64,000 bases of DNA from Lichenicola sp965198575 (GTDB lineage: Bacteria > Pseudomonadota > Alphaproteobacteria > Acetobacterales > Acetobacteraceae): assembly GCF_965198575.1 (NCBI RefSeq), contig NZ_OZ240671.1, forward strand, positions 3,720,001 through 3,784,000, in the 5' to 3' direction. Below the pieces are notes generated by a model, which saw only the letters and a program-made list of their open reading frames with translations, made no database searches and was not told the DNA's origin. Position numbers and translations under genes: made by a program. Of the stretch, positions 55,164-63,998 are shown one piece after another. The stretch's first letter is position 1, and the number at the start of each line of letters is the position of its first letter.

Positions 55164-55858
55164 GACGTGCCTCCTGGTCGATGCGCGATCTGCGCACGCA
55201 TCGCATCGATCGTGCCGCGATAATCGGGCGTGTCGAAGATCCCGCTGCCGGACACGAAGGTGTCGGCGCCGGCGCGGGCGATCGCCGCGATGTTGGCGAT
55301 CTTCACACCGCCATCCACCTGCAGCCGGATGTCCCTCCCGGACCTTGCAATGATGTCGCGCACCGCCTCAAGCTTCGGCAAGGTTGACGGGATGAAGGTC
55401 TGGCCGCCGAAACCCGGATTGACGCTCATGACCAGGATCAGGTCGACCGTGTCGATCACCCAGTCCAGCGCGCTCAGTGGTGTTGCCGGGTTGAGTGCCA
55501 GACCGGCCAGGGCACCTTCGGACCTGATCAGGTGCAAGGTGCGATCGACATGGGTCGCGGCATCGCTGTGGAAGGTGATCCGGTTGGCGCCGGCCTTGAT
55601 GAAGGACTGCACCAGCGCATCGACCGGGGAGACCATGAGGTGCACGTCGAGGCAGGCGGGTGATCCGTCCGGATGCACGACATGCTCGCGCAGCGCCGCA
55701 CACACCATCGGGCCGAGGGTCAGGTTCGGGACGTAGTGGTTGTCCATGACATCGAAATGGATCCAGTCCGCACCGGCGGCGATCACGGCCCGGACCTCCT
55801 CGCCCAGCCTTGCGAAATCGCTGGAGAGGATACTGGCCGCGATCCGGACGTCGCTCAT
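55160..55858 (-). CDS. rpe: Ribulose-phosphate 3-epimerase-type enzyme
   Basis: Epimerises ribulose-5-phosphate and xylulose-5-phosphate, or an equivalent hexulose phosphate as in AlsE. The 232-residue barrel carries ILSSDFARLGEEV, WIHFDVMDNHYVPNLTLGP (metal-binding His/Asp), LDVHLMV, and MSVNPGFGGQTFIPSTLPKL, with VDGGVKIANI near the end. All conserved catalytic motifs are present. Overlaps rpiB at its end and the ribokinase gene at its start, so the three are co-translated. Confidence 0.93.
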   Translation of the reverse strand: MSDVRIAASILSSDFARLGEEVRAVIAAGADWIHFDVMDNHYVPNLTLGPMVCAALREHVVHPDGSPACLDVHLMVSPVDALVQSFIKAGANRITFHSDAATHVDRTLHLIRSEGALAGLALNPATPLSALDWVIDTVDLILVMSVNPGFGGQTFIPSTLPKLEAVRDIIARSGRDIRLQVDGGVKIANIAAIARAGADTFVSGSGIFDTPDYRGTIDAMRAQIAHRPGGTS

Positions 55859-56823
55859 TCCGCAGCCTGCGCATTCGGCGGGGGCGAGGCGTTCACCGTG
55901 CCGGTCGCGATCAACGCATCGATATCCGCGCGGTCGGGAGCCGATGGCTGCGCACCCGCCCGCGTCGCCGCGATCGCGCCGGCGGCGTTGGCAAAGATCG
56001 CCGCCTCGAACACCGACTTGCCCTCGCCGAGTGCCACCGCAAGCGCGCCGTTATAGATGTCGCCGGCGCCGGTCGTGTCGAGCGGCGTGATCTTGAAGCC
56101 CGGGACGAGCCTGGCGGCGGTGTTCGTCGCAACGAACGAGCCGCGGGCCCCCAGCGTGATGATGACGGTCCCGATCCCGCGGCTCAGCAGTTTTTTTGCG
56201 GCCTTCTCTGCGTCGGACACGGTGTTCACGGTGACGCCCGAGTAGAACTCGGCCTCGATCTCGTTGGGCGTGAATACCGAGACCTGGCTGAGCAGACTGT
56301 CCGGAAGATGCTGTGCGGGCGCCGGGTTCAGAATGACCCTGACACCCGCCTTGGCGGCCAGCGTGACCGCATCCTCGACCGTCGCGAGCGGGATCTCCAG
56401 CTGCAGGATGACCGTCCTGGCCTGGGCGATCACGTCCCTGGCCTGGTGCACATCGGCGATCGACAGCTTCGCGTTGGCGCCCGACGCGACGGCAATACAA
56501 TTCTCGCCGCTGTCGGCATCGACAAATATCAACGCCACGCCGGATTTCGCTACCGGATGCCGCACCACGTGATCGGTGTTGATGCCGTCTTTGGCGAAGC
56601 CTGCCAGCGCCTGGTCGCCGAACACATCACGCCCGACACACGCGACGAGGGCGACATGGCCGCCGGCGCGCGCGGCACCGACGGCCTGGTTGGCGCCCTT
56701 GCCCCCGGCCGCCTCGCTGAACTCGCCGCCGATCTCCGTCTCACCCGGCAGCGGCAGGTGGGCCAGCCGGATCACCATGTCGGTGTTCGAGCTGCCGACC
56801 ACGACGATGTCTATCGGTTGCAT
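55855..56823 (-). CDS. rbsK: Ribokinase / PfkB-family sugar kinase
   Basis: Phosphorylates a pentose or related sugar at C5/C6. The 322-residue PfkB protein has the N-terminal GSSNTDMVIRLAHLPLPGET, sugar-binding FSEAAGGKGANQAVGAARAGG (about 35-55) and C-terminal catalytic DTTGAGDIYNGALAVALGEG (about 255). Full length for ribokinase. Lies 12 bases after the transporter gene and overlaps the rpe gene, so substrate uptake and phosphorylation are coupled. Ribose, ribulose, allose or psicose could be the substrate; ribose is simplest. Confidence 0.92.
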   Translation of the reverse strand: MQPIDIVVVGSSNTDMVIRLAHLPLPGETEIGGEFSEAAGGKGANQAVGAARAGGHVALVACVGRDVFGDQALAGFAKDGINTDHVVRHPVAKSGVALIFVDADSGENCIAVASGANAKLSIADVHQARDVIAQARTVILQLEIPLATVEDAVTLAAKAGVRVILNPAPAQHLPDSLLSQVSVFTPNEIEAEFYSGVTVNTVSDAEKAAKKLLSRGIGTVIITLGARGSFVATNTAARLVPGFKITPLDTTGAGDIYNGALAVALGEGKSVFEAAIFANAAGAIAATRAGAQPSAPDRADIDALIATGTVNASPPPNAQAAE

Positions 56824-56835
56824 GATGTGTCTGAC

Positions 56836-57855
56836 CTAGCTTTTCGAGAAAATCAGGACGCCAAGCCCAAGGAAGTAGAATACGAACATGGCCAGGAGGA
56901 GCAGGTTGGTGCCCTTCGGCGCGTTCCTGAATTCGTGCCAGACGAAAACTCCCCAGAGTGCGCCGATGAGCGTCGCACCCTGACCCATGCCGTAGGCCAG
57001 TGCAGCGCCCGCCTTGGTGCTGGCGATCACGTTCAGGCACATGCCCAGGCTCCAGATCACGCCGCCCAGGATGCCCACGAGATGCAGGCGGGTGTTGCCC
57101 TTGGTGAAATAGCTCCTGAACGCCACCGGCGATCCTGAAAGCGGCCTGATCATCATGGCGCTGTTCCAGAGGAAGCTGGAGGCCAGCAGACCCGCCGAGA
57201 ACAGCACGAGCGCGGTGTACGGCGTCAGCTTGCCCGCCGGCGAGAGCACGGCATGGCCATCGACTGTCGTAATGGTCGCCATCGACATCGCGACGAAACT
57301 GTAGAACCACCCCATCAGCAGACCGGCCGCGACGGACACCGCGATCCCCTTGATGGGATGGCTTTTCCGCTGGGTGGCGAGCCGCTTGTACGCCAGTGCG
57401 TCCAGCACGATGGCCAGGACGATCCCGCCGACCCCGGCTGCCAGGATCGGCACGTTGCCGACGCCGGTGAGGGTGTAGGTCGTGATGACGCCCAGGACCA
57501 GCGCCAGCCCGACACCGACCGGAAATGCGACAGCCAGTCCGGCGATATCGATGGCCGCGACCAGCAGGATGTTGCCCAGGTTGAAGATCACGCCACCCAG
57601 GAATGCAGCACCCAGCCATTTCGCGCTGGCTTGGCCCAGGTCGGGGATGAAGGCCCGGCCGGAACCTCCGAGGCTTCCCATGGTGAGGGCGAGCACCAAG
57701 GCCAGGATGAGCACGCCGATCGAGTAGTCCCAGTAATACAGCTCGAACGACCACTCCTTGCTCGCGAGCTTCTGGGTGTTGGCCCAGGACCCCCAGCACA
57801 GCATCGTCACAATGCACATGATGATGGCGAGGGTCGTCGATTGGACGATGAACAT
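56836..57855 (-). CDS. GRP/RhaT-type sugar permease
   Basis: A ten-helix membrane transporter of about 339 residues of the glucose/ribose porter (GRP) or RhaT-like drug/metabolite-type family. Hydrophobic helices fill the sequence (IIMCIVTMLCWGSWANTQKL, FNLGNILLVAAIDIAGLAVAF, WSLGMCLNVIASTKAGAALAYG, MGQGATLIGALWGVFVWHEF); the WGSWAN and GMGQGATLIGALWGVF motifs are characteristic of this family. ATG at 57855 (MFIVQSTT) is used; an upstream start at 57876 is possible. As the first gene of the operon it is the likely uptake system feeding the kinase. Confidence 0.85.
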   Translation of the reverse strand: MFIVQSTTLAIIMCIVTMLCWGSWANTQKLASKEWSFELYYWDYSIGVLILALVLALTMGSLGGSGRAFIPDLGQASAKWLGAAFLGGVIFNLGNILLVAAIDIAGLAVAFPVGVGLALVLGVITTYTLTGVGNVPILAAGVGGIVLAIVLDALAYKRLATQRKSHPIKGIAVSVAAGLLMGWFYSFVAMSMATITTVDGHAVLSPAGKLTPYTALVLFSAGLLASSFLWNSAMMIRPLSGSPVAFRSYFTKGNTRLHLVGILGGVIWSLGMCLNVIASTKAGAALAYGMGQGATLIGALWGVFVWHEFRNAPKGTNLLLLAMFVFYFLGLGVLIFSKS

Positions 57856-58171
57856 GACGCGTCTCGATCCTCGCATTCAGGAACAACGGAACAAGAATCA
57901 TTGCTGTCGTGACGACGTGACCGCGGGGTCGGGCCGACGCCTGAAGTCATTTTTCCGGTGCCGTCCCCACAGGATCTATCAAGCTGCGCGACACCGCAGC
58001 AGACTCGGAAACTACGCATTGCGGCCGTCACGCTGTTCAAGACGAGCGGCCCGGTGTTCCGCCCGCTCACCGCCGGACCCGGCGACCTCCTGGCGCGCAC
58101 CGCCTTACCCATGCAGCGCACGCATGGATGTGGCATGCTTCCCCCGGAACCGGGACGGGAGGGTGGTGGCC
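57856..58171. promoter_or_regulatory. Divergent regulatory gap between sugar operon and antiporter
   Basis: A 316-base gap with no credible gene. It must hold the promoters of the sugar operon (minus strand) and of the antiporter (plus strand). At 57906-57916 GTCGT-G-ACGAC forms a perfect interrupted palindrome about 50 bases upstream of the transporter start, a possible operator for a local regulator. No regulator gene is in the operon. The open frame of the antiporter continues through much of the gap but shows no conserved sequence. Confidence 0.35.
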
Positions 58172-60730
58172 ATGATGATGACGGGTCTTCCCGCCGTGCT
58201 GCTCGCGACCGCCTTGTTGCTGGTCGTGGTGAGTGCCGTGCAACCGGTGGCGCGTCGGCTGCAATTGCCGGAGACCGTGCTGCTGGCGGTGGTCGGCATC
58301 CTGCTCGGCGGCCTGGCCGACATCCTGCTGCGCAGTCCGCTCACCGACGTGTTCAACGGCGCCGCCCGCACGCTGCTCAACTTCCCGGTCGACAGCGAGG
58401 CGTTCCTGCTGATCTTCCTGCCGATCCTGGTGTTCCAGGGCGCGCTGGCGATCGACGTCCGGCGCCTGGCGCACGAGGCGGCGACGGTGCTGCTGCTGGC
58501 GGTGGTGGCGGTGGTGGCCACCACGGCGGCGATCGGGTTCGCGCTCTATCCCTTTGCCGGCATGCCGCTGGTGGTGTGCCTGACCCTCGGCGCCATCGTC
58601 GCCAACACCGACCCGAGTGCGGTGGTCGGGATCTTCCGCGAGATCGGCGCCGCCACCCGCCTGACCCGCCTGGTCGAGGGCGAGGCGCTGCTCAACGACG
58701 CCGCCGCCATCTCCATCTTCGGCATCCTGCTGCCGGCGATCGTCAGCCATCAGCACATCTCGGTCGGCAACGCGGCGCTGGATTTCGCGGTCTCGTTCAC
58801 CGGCGCGCTGGTGATCGGCGCGTTGCTGGGCCGCCTGACGCTGACCATGATCACCCTGCTCGGCGGCACCCCGGCGGGCGAGGTCACGCTGACCATCGCG
58901 CTGCCGTATGTCGCCTACATCGTCTGCGACCGGCTCGGCTTGTCCGGCGTGGTCGCCACCGCCGCTGCCGGCCTGACATTCTCGGTGTACGGCCCCTCCA
59001 CCCTGCGGCCGCAGACCTGGCGCTTCCTCGAGGAGCTCTGGGAGCAGCTGGTGTTCTGGGCGGGCTCCCTGGTGTTCATCCTGGCTTCGATGCTGGTGCC
59101 GCGGCTGCTGGTCGGCGTCACCCGTTGGGACCTGGTGCTGATCGCCATCACCGTCGCCGCCGGCAGCCTCGCCCGGGCCGCGGTGATCTTCGGGATGCTG
59201 CCGATCCTGGCCGCGACCAGGCTGTCGCCGCCGGTGCCGGCGCCGTTCAAGATCACCATGGTCTGGGGCGGCCTGCGCGGCGCCATCACCCTGGCGCTGG
59301 CCCTGGCGGTGACGGAAAACCCCCACGTGTCATCCGAGGTGGCGCGCTTCATCGGCATCATCGCTACCGGTTTCGTGCTGTTCACCCTGTTCCTGAACGG
59401 CACCACGCTGCGCTTCCTGGTGGTGGCGCTCAAGCTCGACCAGCTCTCGGCGATCGACCAGGCGCAGCGCCACCAGGTGCTCGGCATCGGTCTCGGCGAG
59501 GTGCGCGACCGCACCCGGCGCATCGCCAGCGAGTTCGGTTTTCCGGCCGGTGCCACACGCCATGTCATCGAGGGCCTCGACCGTCGCATCGACGAGGAGC
59601 GCGCCGCCAACACCTTCGACACCGCACTCGGCGATCGCCAGCGGGTGACGCTCGCCTTGCTGACCATCGCCAACCACGAGCGCTCGATCCTGCTCGACCT
59701 GTTCCGCATCCGCGGCATCTCGCGCCGGGTGATGGAGACGCTGCTGCGTACGGCGGAATCCATGATCGACGGCGCCAGGCTGGAGGGCCGCTTCGGCTAC
59801 GTGCGGGCAGTGCGTCGGCGGCTCAGCCCGTCGCTGCGGTTCCGGCTCGCCCAGTTCGTGCACCACCGGCTGCGGCTCGATACCCCCCTCATGTATTGCA
59901 TGATGGAGCGGTTCGAGATGCTGATGATCGCGCATCTGGTGTCGCTCTCGCTCGGCCGCTTCATGCGCCGGCGGGTCGAGCCGACGCTCGGCGTTCGCCT
60001 GGCCGAGATCGTGTCGGAGGTGCTGGAGCGGCAGCAGAAGCTGCTCGAGGAGGCGATCGGCACCATGCGGCTGCACTACCAGGGCTACACCGAGGCGCTG
60101 GAGAGCCGGATGCTGCGCCAGGTCGCGTTGCGGCTGGAGGCGGAGGAATATGACGAGCTGCTGAACGAGAGCCTGATCAGCGAGGAACTGCATACCGAGC
60201 TGCAGCGCGATGTCGAGCAACGCCGGCATCGCCTCGAACGCCGGCTGAAATTCAACCTCAAGAGCGGCATCGAGAACCGGGTGAAGTCGGTTCCGGCGCT
60301 GGATGGCGTCCCCGAGGCGGTGCTGCACGACCTGGCGATGACGCTGGCGATCCATTTCACCGCCCCCGCCGAGCGCATCCTGAAGCGGGGAAGGCGGGTG
60401 CGGACGGTCTATTTCGTCAGTGCCGGCCAGTTCGAGAGCCACATCGCCGAGCACGATATCCGCTACGGGCCGGGCTCGGTGCTCGGGGCCGAGGATCTGC
60501 TGGCAGGCGGCCGGATGCAGGCGTCGGTCCGATCGCTCCGGTTCGGCCACCTGCTGGCGATCGGCGCCGGCGACTTCCGGCGCCTTGCCGACGAGTATCC
60601 GGTGGTCCGCCAGAACCTCGAGCGGCTGCGTCGAGCGCGGATGGGCGAACCGGAGCACGTCCTGCTGCTGGCCGCCCCGGCGCGTGACGAGGTTGCAGCG
60701 ACGCGCGAGGCGGAATCCGCAATCGGTTAA
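58172..60730 (+). CDS. CPA1-type cation:proton antiporter with cyclic-nucleotide-binding-like C terminus
   Basis: A large inner-membrane Na+(K+)/H+ antiporter of 852 residues. The ATG at 58172 has GGGAGGG eight bases upstream. The first about 400 residues hold about 12 helices including NTDPSAVVGIFREIGA and the EGEALLNDAAAISIFG motif (acidic site of CPA1 antiporters), and the MVWGGLRGAITLALALAV signature. The following about 300 residues are soluble and helical with an LVSLSLGRFMRRRVEP stretch. The last about 130 residues (LDGVPEAVLHDLAM, then YFVSAGQFESHI and GSVLGAEDLLAG) look like a cNMP-binding fold. This layout recalls plant SOS1-like proteins. No partner genes. Confidence 0.88.
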   Translation: MMMTGLPAVLLATALLLVVVSAVQPVARRLQLPETVLLAVVGILLGGLADILLRSPLTDVFNGAARTLLNFPVDSEAFLLIFLPILVFQGALAIDVRRLAHEAATVLLLAVVAVVATTAAIGFALYPFAGMPLVVCLTLGAIVANTDPSAVVGIFREIGAATRLTRLVEGEALLNDAAAISIFGILLPAIVSHQHISVGNAALDFAVSFTGALVIGALLGRLTLTMITLLGGTPAGEVTLTIALPYVAYIVCDRLGLSGVVATAAAGLTFSVYGPSTLRPQTWRFLEELWEQLVFWAGSLVFILASMLVPRLLVGVTRWDLVLIAITVAAGSLARAAVIFGMLPILAATRLSPPVPAPFKITMVWGGLRGAITLALALAVTENPHVSSEVARFIGIIATGFVLFTLFLNGTTLRFLVVALKLDQLSAIDQAQRHQVLGIGLGEVRDRTRRIASEFGFPAGATRHVIEGLDRRIDEERAANTFDTALGDRQRVTLALLTIANHERSILLDLFRIRGISRRVMETLLRTAESMIDGARLEGRFGYVRAVRRRLSPSLRFRLAQFVHHRLRLDTPLMYCMMERFEMLMIAHLVSLSLGRFMRRRVEPTLGVRLAEIVSEVLERQQKLLEEAIGTMRLHYQGYTEALESRMLRQVALRLEAEEYDELLNESLISEELHTELQRDVEQRRHRLERRLKFNLKSGIENRVKSVPALDGVPEAVLHDLAMTLAIHFTAPAERILKRGRRVRTVYFVSAGQFESHIAEHDIRYGPGSVLGAEDLLAGGRMQASVRSLRFGHLLAIGAGDFRRLADEYPVVRQNLERLRRARMGEPEHVLLLAAPARDEVAATREAESAIG

Positions 60731-60735
60731 CGAAG

Positions 60736-60750
60736 CGGCAAGGATTGCCG
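60736..60750. terminator. Hairpin downstream of the antiporter gene
   Basis: CGGCAA and TTGCCG form a perfect 6-bp stem with a GGA loop five bases after the antiporter stop. No T-tract follows, so it is a weak, possibly Rho-type or attenuation element ahead of the next gene. Confidence 0.35.
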
Positions 60751-60793
60751 GGCCAGCATGGCGTGCCAACTCAACCAGGCGGGAGTGCCAAGC

Positions 60794-61186
60794 ATGGACA
60801 TCACGTCTGTTGCCGCGTCGGGGATGCTCGCCGGCGAACTCAGGCTGTCGACCGGTGCTGCGAACGTCGCCAACATGCAGAGCGACGGCGCGCCGGGCGG
60901 GGCGTCCGCAGGGACCGCTGCCTACCAGCCGCTGCGTGTCGACCAGTCCAGCCTGGGCGCCGGAGGCACCACGGCCACAACCCAGGCGGTGACCCCGTCC
61001 TCGTCGCGTGGTTATGACGCCTCCGCCTCGTATGCCGACAGCTCGGGAATGGTCGCGGTGCCGACTGTCGATCCGGTCACCGAAACGAGCCAGCAGATCT
61101 ACGGGCTGGCGCAGTTCCAGTTCTCCGCGAAGGCGGTCAGCGCGGGTGACGCCATGATGCAGGCGGTGCTCGACATCAGGACGTAA
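60794..61186 (+). CDS. FlgC/flagellar-rod-like protein, orphan
   Basis: A 130-residue protein with the N-terminal FlgC/FlgG-type helix MDITSVAASGMLAGELRLST and ANVANMQ (about 27-33) as in rod proteins, an extended variable middle rich in Ser/Gly/Thr, and C-terminal SAKAVSAGDAMMQAVLDIRT typical of the flagellar rod/hook D0 helix. GGGAG about nine bases upstream supports the ATG at 60794. No other flagellar genes are in the window, so this is an isolated, possibly non-flagellar copy, or an imported or relict gene. The short size (true FlgC about 135) agrees with FlgC. Confidence 0.65.
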   Translation: MDITSVAASGMLAGELRLSTGAANVANMQSDGAPGGASAGTAAYQPLRVDQSSLGAGGTTATTQAVTPSSSRGYDASASYADSSGMVAVPTVDPVTETSQQIYGLAQFQFSAKAVSAGDAMMQAVLDIRT

Positions 61187-61234
61187 CCGCCGCCGAGGGA
61201 TGACGCGGCCCGGCATCGGGACTATCTCCGATGC

Positions 61235-61540
61235 ATGAGCATGACCTTCGCCGCCTTCCGCGACACCCTGTCGGACACCGCGCCACCCGACGGGCTGTCG
61301 CCGCCGCTGCGTGCGCTCTGGCACGGCGGGCGCGGCGATTGGGACGCGGCTCACGAGGTGGCGCAGGGCGACGACGGCCCCGAGGCGTGCGAGGTTCATG
61401 CCTACCTGCATCGCCAGGAGGGGGACGCCGTTAACGCTGCCTATTGGTATCGGCGGGCCGGACGGCCGGTCGCGACCGGGCCGCTGGATGTCGAGTGGCA
61501 GGCCCTGGTGGAGCGGATGCTCAGCCGGAACTCGCCGTAA
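61235..61540 (+). CDS. Small conserved-looking protein, 101 aa
   Basis: A 101-residue soluble protein. ALWHGGRGDWDAAHEVAQGDDGPEA followed by HAYLHRQEGDAVNAAYWYRRAGRP gives a repeated helix-turn-helix pattern, reminiscent of a tetratricopeptide-like hairpin. It has no signal peptide or membrane segment. The ATG at 61235 is preceded by no strong ribosome site. The 3' end overlaps the convergent downstream gene by 20 bases, which is unusual and suggests close transcriptional interference. Function not known. Confidence 0.6.
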   Translation: MSMTFAAFRDTLSDTAPPDGLSPPLRALWHGGRGDWDAAHEVAQGDDGPEACEVHAYLHRQEGDAVNAAYWYRRAGRPVATGPLDVEWQALVERMLSRNSP

Positions 61541-62198
61541 CCGAGGTGCGGGCGTCGCCGAATTTCGGTCGACGCTTCGGCAGCGGAAACGCATCCCCGT
61601 CGCCGGCATAGGGCTCCAGCGCGACGCGTTTCAGGGCGTCGCTCCAGGCCGGTTGCAGCCCGTGCCAGTGGAAGGGCTGCGGCTGCGGCAGATAGGCGCT
61701 GCGGAACCCTGGCGCGAAACCCGGCGGCCGCGTGTAGTCGTCGTGAAGATACAACATCCTCACATCACGCCGGCGTTCCTGCAGCTGTGCCAGGAGCCTG
61801 ATCGCAGCGTCGTCGCTGTTGTCGATGTCGCGAATATCCGAGCGCCGGACGAAATAGGTCGGCGGATTTTCCTCATCGAACAAGTCCGCGAACCAGCGCG
61901 CCCGCAGGCCATAGATGTCCTGCACGCGCTTTATGTTCTCCTGGTCGAGGCGGGAGAAATCGTGGCTGAAATCGAGGCCGAACTTCGTGTCGATCACGGC
62001 ATAGACTATGTTTTCTCGCACATAGGGATGCAGGTTCTTCGCCTGCAGCACGCCGTCGAAGTCGGCGCCGATCAGGCTGCTCACCCCGGCGATCGGGGAG
62101 CCGAGCCAGTCGAAAAAATGAGCGGCACTCGCATTTTGGATAAGATTGATCTGGTGCGCCGGCTGACAATCGCACCCAAGGGAGACGAACCGGAACAT
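61521..62198 (-). CDS. Papain-like protein, DUF1796-type
   Basis: A 225-residue protein beginning MFRFVSLGCDCQPAHQINLI, the SLGxxC motif of DUF1796 putative papain-like peptidases, then FFDWLGSPIAGVSSLIGADF and a conserved HDFSR/VRENIVYAVIDTKFGLDF segment. The cysteine of SLGCDC could be a nucleophile, with LYLHDDY histidine later. The ATG at 62198 is used because upstream in-frame residues have no pattern. The surrounding DNA appears AT-richer than neighbours. It shares the SLG-C layout with the protein encoded at 19131-21071. It is 75 bases from the AEC permease. Confidence 0.65.
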   Translation of the reverse strand: MFRFVSLGCDCQPAHQINLIQNASAAHFFDWLGSPIAGVSSLIGADFDGVLQAKNLHPYVRENIVYAVIDTKFGLDFSHDFSRLDQENIKRVQDIYGLRARWFADLFDEENPPTYFVRRSDIRDIDNSDDAAIRLLAQLQERRRDVRMLYLHDDYTRPPGFAPGFRSAYLPQPQPFHWHGLQPAWSDALKRVALEPYAGDGDAFPLPKRRPKFGDARTSVTASSG

Positions 62199-62273
62199 CG
62201 ATGACCTCGCATGCACGCAATTAGTGCGGGTAGCATCCGGGGTGATATTCGGACAAGAGTTCAACCGTTCACA

Positions 62274-63215
62274 TCAGGTAATCCAGGCGAGCAGCAACGA
62301 TACTGTGATGAGCGACAGCACCGTCGAGATCAATGTGGCGCGGCTGGCGATCCCCGCCTCGCGGTCGTAGAGCCGGGCCAGCATGAACGGCCCGGTGCCG
62401 ATCGGCAGCGCGCTGATCAGCACCGCCGATTGCGCCCACAACAGCGGCAGTCGCAGTATTTCGAAGGCCAGCGCTGCGGTGATCGCCGGCTGGAGCAGCA
62501 GCTTCAGTGCCACCACCCTCGCGACCGCGACGCCGCTCGCCGGGATCGACCGTGTCTCTGCCAGGAACAGCCCGATGGTCACCAGCGCGCAGGGACTGGC
62601 GGCACCTGCCAGCAGCGTCAACAGGTGCAGCACCGGTGCGTCCACGCCGACGCCGAGCGCATTCACCAGCATGCCGGCGAGCGGCGCCGCCACCAGCGGA
62701 TTGCGGAGCACCGCACCGGCCACGCGCCACAGCACGCCGGCCCCGTCGCCGGCCTGCAGGTCGAGTTCCACCAGCGCGATCGCCAGGGCGAACAGCGCGC
62801 ACACCGTCAGCAGCGTCGCCAGCACCACCGGTGGCAGCCCGGCAGGCCCGAACACGCCGAGGCAGAGCGGGATGCCGATGAAGGCGGTATTGGCGTAGCC
62901 GGCGGCGAGCCCCTCGATGGTGGCGCCTGCCATCCGGTGGGTCCGCATCGCCGGCCGCCGCCAATCCAGCAGGAAGCCCACGGCACAGGTCGCCAGCATG
63001 CCGCCCGCGAACGCCACCAGGAAGGCCGGATGGTCGATCTGGGTGCGGCTCACCCCGGCCATGCTCAGGAACAGCTCCGCCGGGAGCGCCAGCCGGACCA
63101 CGAAGCGATTCAGGCTGTCGGTGGCGCCGGCCCCGAGCCAGCCTTTCAGCCCGCAGCCATAGCCGAGCAAAATCAGGCCGAAGATCGGCAGCAGGATGGA
63201 CAGGACGGCGTGCAT
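62274..63215 (-). CDS. AEC-family (auxin efflux carrier-type) permease
   Basis: An inner-membrane transporter of 313 residues with ten hydrophobic helices, of the auxin-efflux-carrier superfamily that in bacteria usually exports or imports small carboxylates such as malonate or malate. It begins MHAVLSILLPIFGLILLGYG, contains the RLALPAELFLSMAG segment (about 41-54), a repeat-like central loop, and GLAAGYANTAFIGIPLCLG, GTGPFMLARLYD. The ATG at 63215 is 15 bases after the stop of the PEGA gene, so both are likely one transcript. Substrate unknown. Confidence 0.88.
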   Translation of the reverse strand: MHAVLSILLPIFGLILLGYGCGLKGWLGAGATDSLNRFVVRLALPAELFLSMAGVSRTQIDHPAFLVAFAGGMLATCAVGFLLDWRRPAMRTHRMAGATIEGLAAGYANTAFIGIPLCLGVFGPAGLPPVVLATLLTVCALFALAIALVELDLQAGDGAGVLWRVAGAVLRNPLVAAPLAGMLVNALGVGVDAPVLHLLTLLAGAASPCALVTIGLFLAETRSIPASGVAVARVVALKLLLQPAITAALAFEILRLPLLWAQSAVLISALPIGTGPFMLARLYDREAGIASRATLISTVLSLITVSLLLAWIT

Positions 63216-63230
63216 GGAGGTGGCGGCCGA

Positions 63231-63998
63231 TCAGCCGGGACTGCCGGCCTTGTGGATGATGAGGTCGAGGGCGACCGGGGCCGCATCCACCGCGGAGAAG
63301 GAGAGGCTGGTGTCGTCGAGCGCGCCGAGGTCGGCAGGGTTGCCGCCCTCCAGCAGGAAAACCCGGCCGCCGTTGCGCAACCGGACCCGGCCGGACAGGC
63401 GAAGCGTGAAGCGGTCGCCATGCGCCAGAATGACCGGCTGCGTCCAGAAGCCAGGCAGTGCCACCAGATGCACGACCTGCATCGGCTCGGCCTGCAGTGT
63501 CAGACTGAGGCGCCGCTGCTCCCCCGGTCCGAGGACGATCTCCTGGTCGAGCGTCTGGTAGCCCGGCAATGCCGCGATCACCCTGGCCCGCCCGGGCGCA
63601 AGTGCCAGGCTCGCCGGCGCATGCCCGATCCGCCGGTTGCCGATCGTCAGCCGCGCGCCGGCGGGGACACTGTCGAGGGTCAGCGTGGCACGATGCGGCA
63701 CCGGCGCGAGTTCGATGTGGCGGGTCTCGCCATCGCGCACGCGCACGCTTTCGGCCTCGGTGCTCCAATCAGGCGCCTTGAAGCCGATCACGTGCCGGCC
63801 GGGCGCGACACGCACCGGCGCGTCCACGCTCGCCCCGGTGCGACCATCGATGGTCAGCGCGCCATCCGCCGGTTGCGCCAGATGCACGATCAGGGTCGCG
63901 TGCGGACCGTCGGCCAGGTGGCGCCACAGCACGCCCCCGCAGCCGAGGATGATGGCCGCCAGCACCAGCTTGCGAAGCGCCTCCCGACGGGCCCGGCG
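63231..63998 (-). CDS. PEGA-domain membrane-anchored protein (N-terminal part beyond window)
   Basis: At least 256 codons; the frame is open to the right edge, so the true N terminus is outside. After a cytoplasmic RRARREALRKL tail comes one membrane helix (VLAAIILGCGGVLWRHLA), then a periplasmic part with repeated PEGA-like beta modules: VHLAQPADGALTIDG, VPAGARLTIGNRRIGHAP and VRVAPGRHVIGFKAP. PEGA domains often occur in surface or secretion-associated proteins, and as tails of protein kinases. The remaining C-terminal portion (FTLRLSGRVRLRNGGR) is also beta-rich. Its N-terminal cytoplasmic part may hold a kinase or FHA domain, which would be informative. Confidence 0.7.
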   Translation of the reverse strand, partial: RRARREALRKLVLAAIILGCGGVLWRHLADGPHATLIVHLAQPADGALTIDGRTGASVDAPVRVAPGRHVIGFKAPDWSTEAESVRVRDGETRHIELAPVPHRATLTLDSVPAGARLTIGNRRIGHAPASLALAPGRARVIAALPGYQTLDQEIVLGPGEQRRLSLTLQAEPMQVVHLVALPGFWTQPVILAHGDRFTLRLSGRVRLRNGGRVFLLEGGNPADLGALDDTSLSFSAVDAAPVALDLIIHKAGSPG

